A stretch of DNA of 64,000 nucleotides from Brevibacillus brevis NBRC 100599 (GTDB taxonomy: Bacteria > Bacillota > Bacilli > Brevibacillales > Brevibacillaceae). The notes under the pieces were generated by a model. It did no database searches. It saw nothing but the letters and a program-made list of their open reading frames with translations, and was not told the origin of the DNA. This document shows positions 62,539-64,000 of the stretch, piece after piece; the first letter of the stretch is position 1; every line of letters begins with the position of its first letter. A program made the position numbers and the translations under genes. The stretch covers positions 4,657,501 to 4,721,500 of the forward strand of contig NC_012491.1 in NCBI RefSeq assembly GCF_000010165.1, read 5' to 3'.

Positions 62539-64000
62539 TCATTTCATCCCGTCAAAGAAATCCAGCTCGGACAAGTCACTCTCAAAAGCAAAGAAAACCT
62601 TTTTCCCCAAAGCAAGCTGTTCATTCAGACGAGCTACTGGCACGACATGGAATCCCCACTCACTGCCGCTCGCAAAAACGAAGTATTTCGACTCCCCATT
62701 TTGAATCGAGTCAGTCTCGTCCTGCGGGATATGCGTACCGTACTTACTCGCGATGTCCTCATACAATACGGTTTTGTATTGAGCGGGTTCATCCATGTAC
62801 AAGTACCGCTGGCGCAGCTGGCCGTCATTTTCCTTGAGATAAAATTCAACCTCGCTCACGCCGTAGGGACGCGAGATAGAGCCATGCACGAGACTCAGCT
62901 TTTCCTGACTGTGAATGAGCACTCTCTCTTGCTTGTTATGCGTGAAGGCGGTCACGGAATACGGGACGATCGGTGCATGATTCGTAATCTGCGCTTCGAT
63001 GAAACCTGCCTTTTTGGCACTTTGATAGCGCAGTGCTCCACGCAAGCAAGACAGCTTCAGGTCTGGCACCTTGCCCGCATCCTCCGACTTTTGCCGAAAC
63101 TCGATGCTGCGTCCAGGGACAAACTCTTTGAGCGCTTCACGGAAAACATCAATCCGGCACGACTGCCCAGTCAGCTTGATGATCGAGAATTCAGCCAGCC
63201 TTCCCTGTTGGTAAAAATCGTCCAAGAAGACGCGCAAAATCTCGTAAATATCGGCCTTGATCAGGTGATTGATCTCTTTGGCGTTGAAAACGACATCAGG
63301 AAAATCAAACACGTCCCGGAAGCGTCCATCCTCCCGTATCGACAACACCCATCGCTCGACTGCCGTCAGCTTTAGATCGGGCTCTTGACGATTTTCTGTA
63401 TCGGATGTGAAGCGATTGCGCAGAATGCCGGTCTGACGGAAAAACTCTTTTTTCATATGGTCAGCGAGGTCCCACAAAAAGTGAAAATTGTTGCGAACAC
63501 GCTGATACTCGTCCCGGCTCTTGTTCTCGTACTCCTTGTAGCGAGTCGGCAAAATCGCCTCGGCCTCCCGATATCTCGCTTCGAAGCGTTCATAGATGGA
63601 GTCGACGCCGTATTCATCCACGTACCGGAATATTTCCGATCCAGGGATGTCGATGATTTGGTCGATGTCGGTCACTTGCCGCCCTTTTCCGTAATAGTCC
63701 GCGAAGACGATTTTCATAAATTGCATGATGCGATACGTAATGTTGTTGCCTCCAAAATTGGTGTCGCCGTTTTCATAGGTCGTATCGATATCGATGCGAT
63801 AGGAGATATGTCCGTCCTCAATCCGGAAATGGCAGGATGACAGATCCGTCGTGCCTCCGCCGCAATCGATGACGAGCGCTTGATAGGTCTCCCCATCCAG
63901 AAAGCTGTTTTTGTCAATTTGATCGGCAATCGTGTTAAATAGGACTGCCATTCCTTCATCGAGGGCGTGCTCTGATTCAATCCGATACTCAGGCAAAATC
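62539..64000 (-). CDS. Hsp70/actin-fold ATPase-like protein (partial)
   Basis: At least 486 residues, open to the right edge. The phosphate-2 motif of the Hsp70/actin fold is plain: ALVIDCGGGTTDLSS. A second part of the fold is in FSIIKLTGQSCRIDVFREAL (adenosine-motif region). The phosphate-1 motif must lie beyond the window. Such Hsp70-like proteins occur next to SrfB-type and toxin-delivery genes; it may fold or disassemble components of the delivery machine. The end of the gene lies 44 bases before the next start, so it is probably in one transcript with the genes after it. Confidence 0.75.
   Translation of the reverse strand, partial: ILPEYRIESEHALDEGMAVLFNTIADQIDKNSFLDGETYQALVIDCGGGTTDLSSCHFRIEDGHISYRIDIDTTYENGDTNFGGNNITYRIMQFMKIVFADYYGKGRQVTDIDQIIDIPGSEIFRYVDEYGVDSIYERFEARYREAEAILPTRYKEYENKSRDEYQRVRNNFHFLWDLADHMKKEFFRQTGILRNRFTSDTENRQEPDLKLTAVERWVLSIREDGRFRDVFDFPDVVFNAKEINHLIKADIYEILRVFLDDFYQQGRLAEFSIIKLTGQSCRIDVFREALKEFVPGRSIEFRQKSEDAGKVPDLKLSCLRGALRYQSAKKAGFIEAQITNHAPIVPYSVTAFTHNKQERVLIHSQEKLSLVHGSISRPYGVSEVEFYLKENDGQLRQRYLYMDEPAQYKTVLYEDIASKYGTHIPQDETDSIQNGESKYFVFASGSEWGFHVVPVARLNEQLALGKKVFFAFESDLSELDFFDGMK

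Overview
The window comes from a spore-forming member of the Bacillota. It carries a three-gene gerA-type germination operon, a fosB gene (an enzyme that uses bacillithiol), clpE under CtsR-type operators, a guanine riboswitch in front of xpt-pbuX, and Gram-positive ribosome binding sites throughout. My best guess is Brevibacillus or a close relative in the Paenibacillaceae, judged from gene content only; no 16S rRNA gene is present.

Positions 1-35.2 kb are mostly housekeeping and accessory metabolism. They hold a nuclease-like protein cut by the left edge, a PfpI-family protein, tRNA-Leu and tRNA-Pro, fosB, a HemAT-like oxygen sensor with an added CZB domain, and a trypsin-like protease. A 1-kb non-coding tandem repeat follows, then xpt-pbuX with its riboswitch, an rsgA paralogue, an MFS exporter with a possible leader peptide, ycnI-ycnJ (copper), ger, potABCD, an EamA exporter facing a MocR regulator, a VTT-domain protein, clpE, an MFS/TetR pair, a cupin, ribokinase and endonuclease V (nfi).

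Positions 35.2-64 kb are one large locus, almost all on the minus strand, and the most interesting part. Read from the right edge leftwards it encodes an Hsp70/actin-fold ATPase, a protein resembling a baseplate or fibre N-terminus, a DcrB/Eag-like protein, a VgrG-family spike, a pentapeptide-repeat protein, an Imm11-like protein, a DUF4280 PAAR-like tip, and a VgrG fused to a YwqJ-type deaminase followed by its YwqK antitoxin. Next come displaced toxin cassettes, an RHS protein split by a frameshift, and a row of immunity genes separated by fragments of RHS core. The left end is a second set: VgrG, pentapeptide protein, Imm11-like protein, DcrB-like protein, two small membrane proteins and an Imm33 protein. 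This looks like a VgrG/PAAR/RHS toxin-delivery locus in a Gram-positive bacterium. No sheath, inner tube or membrane-complex gene is visible in the window.

The locus records its own history. Copies of the RHS-core 3' end and of the VgrG linker sit in front of orphan toxin tips, and several tips and immunity genes are frameshifted or cut short. A decayed second copy of nfi lies inside the locus, while the intact nfi borders it. Gene boundaries and families are read from the sequence; functional roles within the delivery system are inferred.
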